From Bacteroidota bacterium (GTDB lineage Bacteria; Bacteroidota; Bacteroidia; Bacteroidales; JAAYUG01): DNA of 7,798 bases. The notes beneath the pieces are model-generated. The model made no database searches and was not told the DNA's origin. It saw only the letters and a list, made by a program, of their open reading frames with translations. Numbering within the stretch: the first letter of the stretch is position 1; the number at the start of each line of letters is the position of its first letter. The translations under genes and the position numbers were made by a program. Where the stretch lies: the NCBI GenBank assembly GCA_021812865.1, contig JAKAMP010000115.1, positions 1 through 7,798 on the forward strand, written 5' to 3'. This document shows positions 6,890 to 7,798 of this stretch, one piece after another.

Positions 6890-7312
6890 ATGAAAATCAT
6901 CATCGTTGACGATAACCAGTTCTTTCGCGAAAACCTGAAATACTTCCTGGAAAAGAAACTGCAGCACGAGGTGATCGGGGAAGCCTCAGGCGGCATCGAT
7001 TTCTTAAATATGCCTTACCTGCACAGGGCAGATATTATCCTGATGGACATTGAGCTTAGCGACATCACCGGCATTCAAGCCGTGCAGCAGAGTTTGATGA
7101 CCCGCACAAATTCAAGATTCATTGCCGTGACCATGCACATTGAAAAAGTGTTCCTGAAAGAACTGATTGAAGCAGGATTTAAAGGATGTGTTTATAAAAC
7201 CGAAGTTTTCAATGTTCTCGATCTTGCCATGCATGAAGTACTCGAGGGGAAACTGTATTTCCCTGAGAATATTGAGATCTGGCAAAAAGATGAATTGCTG
7301 CCCGATATATAA
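6890..7312 (+). CDS. Stand-alone receiver-domain response regulator (NarL/FixJ-like receiver)
   Basis: This 140-residue protein is one receiver domain with all key residues: Asp7 and Asp8 for the metal, Asp53 as phospho-acceptor (ILMDIELSD), Thr81 (AVTMH) and Lys103 (VYKTE). The motif GFKGCVYKTE and the ending GKLYFP resemble receivers of the NarL/FixJ class, which normally continue into a LuxR-type DNA-binding domain. Here the chain stops after about 20 more residues. The following 270 bases encode no HTH-like sequence in any + frame I checked, so simple frameshift truncation is unlikely. It probably acts through protein contacts or as a phosphate relay. A weak AAGG lies eight bases before the ATG. 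It is 60 bases after the porin gene. The partner kinase is unknown; the hybrid kinase upstream is one candidate. Confidence 0.9.
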   Translation: MKIIIVDDNQFFRENLKYFLEKKLQHEVIGEASGGIDFLNMPYLHRADIILMDIELSDITGIQAVQQSLMTRTNSRFIAVTMHIEKVFLKELIEAGFKGCVYKTEVFNVLDLAMHEVLEGKLYFPENIEIWQKDELLPDI

Positions 7313-7588
7313 AGAGAATTACGACCAAAATACTATCTTTCTGTCATTTACATGGCAAGTATTCAAATCTTTTCCCGCTTGGAGAATTTTACTATGCTGG
7401 CAGGAAAAAATGATTATTGCAGCAGATGAGCCATCTCCAGTACCATTCACTTTGAAGGAATACATTCCCGGTTTTGTTGTATTCAAGCTTCCAGGATTAA
7501 TTTATATCATATTATTGTTCAAGAAGTTAGGTAAAACCTGAACAGCCTATACAATTTCGGATTAACTTAGCAGCATGATGAGCTGCCT
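7313..7588. other. Intergenic region between the two response regulator genes
   Basis: No confident gene lies in these 276 bases. A 43-codon ORF (7410-7541) has an AGGA five bases upstream and could encode a small protein with a hydrophobic C-terminal half, but nothing else supports it. Small dyads are present: AGATG-AGC-CATCT at 7424-7436, TGTTCA/TGAACA at 7516-7544, and GCAGC/GCTGC at 7570-7586. No clear terminator is seen after the stand-alone receiver gene and no clean -7/-33 promoter before the next gene, although one must lie here if the second regulator has its own transcript. Confidence 0.5.
7570..7586 (+). promoter_or_regulatory. Hairpin over the ribosome-binding position of the second regulator
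   Basis: GCAGC-ATGATGA-GCTGC is a 5-base perfect stem with a 7-base loop that ends two bases before the ATG at 7589. It sits where a ribosome would load. No Shine-Dalgarno sequence is seen. It might lower translation, but such short stems are common by chance. Confidence 0.3.
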
Positions 7589-7798
7589 ATGAAAGTACTG
7601 ATCATTGAAGACGAATTGCCCCTGGCCGAATCCATTGCCGGTTATCTTAAACAGGAAGGTTTTCTCTGCGAAACGGCGCACAACTTCCAGTTAGCAGAAG
7701 ATAAAATTACAAGCAATTCTTATGATTGTGTAGTGGTCGATCTGGGGCTACCCGATGGCAACGGATTCGACCTGATCCGTCTGATGAAAGCCAATGCG
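7589..7798 (+). CDS. Response regulator, N-terminal receiver, 3'-truncated by window edge
   Basis: Seventy codons are visible, starting MKVLIIEDELPLAESIAGYL. The acidic triad EDE (7-9) and phospho-acceptor Asp51 in VVVDLGLPDGNGFDLI are those of a receiver, and the pattern DLGLPDGNG is typical of OmpR/PhoB-class regulators, which carry a winged-helix DNA-binding domain after the receiver. That part, and the usual neighbouring histidine kinase, would lie beyond the window. The ATG at 7589 is the natural start because the receiver's first strand begins at once. The 276-base gap from the previous regulator suggests a separate transcript. Confidence 0.9.
   Translation, partial: MKVLIIEDELPLAESIAGYLKQEGFLCETAHNFQLAEDKITSNSYDCVVVDLGLPDGNGFDLIRLMKANA

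Noticed and set aside
7167..7541. 124-codon plus-strand ORF overlapping the stand-alone receiver gene
   Set aside because: Its first half is an off-frame reading of the receiver gene; only the last 43 codons fall in free DNA, and these are reported separately as a doubtful small ORF.

Overview
The window looks like chromosomal DNA from a Gram-negative bacterium, most likely of the Bacteroidota. The evidence is a -7-type promoter element (TAGCTTTG) upstream of the cheW-like gene, mostly weak or absent Shine-Dalgarno sequences, multi-PAS hybrid kinases typical of that group, and an outer-membrane porin. This assignment is an inference; there is no rRNA or other phylogenetic marker. All six genes supported here lie on the + strand, and every one is a sensory or envelope gene.

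Layout: (1) 2-2893, the 3' part of a large cytosolic-looking hybrid histidine kinase with at least five PAS domains, HisKA, HATPase_c and a C-terminal receiver; it is cut by the left window edge. (2) 2894-3256, a 363-base non-coding region with a long hairpin just after the kinase, a cluster of repeats and dyads, and a candidate promoter. (3) 3257-3754, a CheW-type coupling protein, then after 64 bases (4) 3819-5552, a transmembrane methyl-accepting chemotaxis protein. (5) 5553-5671, tandem hairpins, probably a terminator. (6) 5672-6829, an OprB-like carbohydrate-selective porin with a signal peptide. (7) 6890-7312, a stand-alone receiver protein with no output domain. (8) 7313-7588, non-coding or at most one doubtful small ORF. 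(9) 7589-7798, the N-terminal receiver of a second response regulator (probably OmpR class), cut by the right edge.

How they may work together: CheW and the MCP form an obvious chemosensory pair, but no CheA, CheR, CheB or classical CheY is present in the window, so the pair must plug into a kinase encoded elsewhere or, speculatively, a nearby kinase. The porin directly downstream of the MCP suggests a link between sugar uptake and sensing. The stand-alone receiver and the hybrid kinase could belong to one phosphorelay, but only proximity supports that. No mobile element, CRISPR array, tRNA or rRNA gene was seen. Nothing here is clearly a new system; the most interesting points are the regulatory region before cheW, the orphan CheW-MCP pair, and the output-less receiver.
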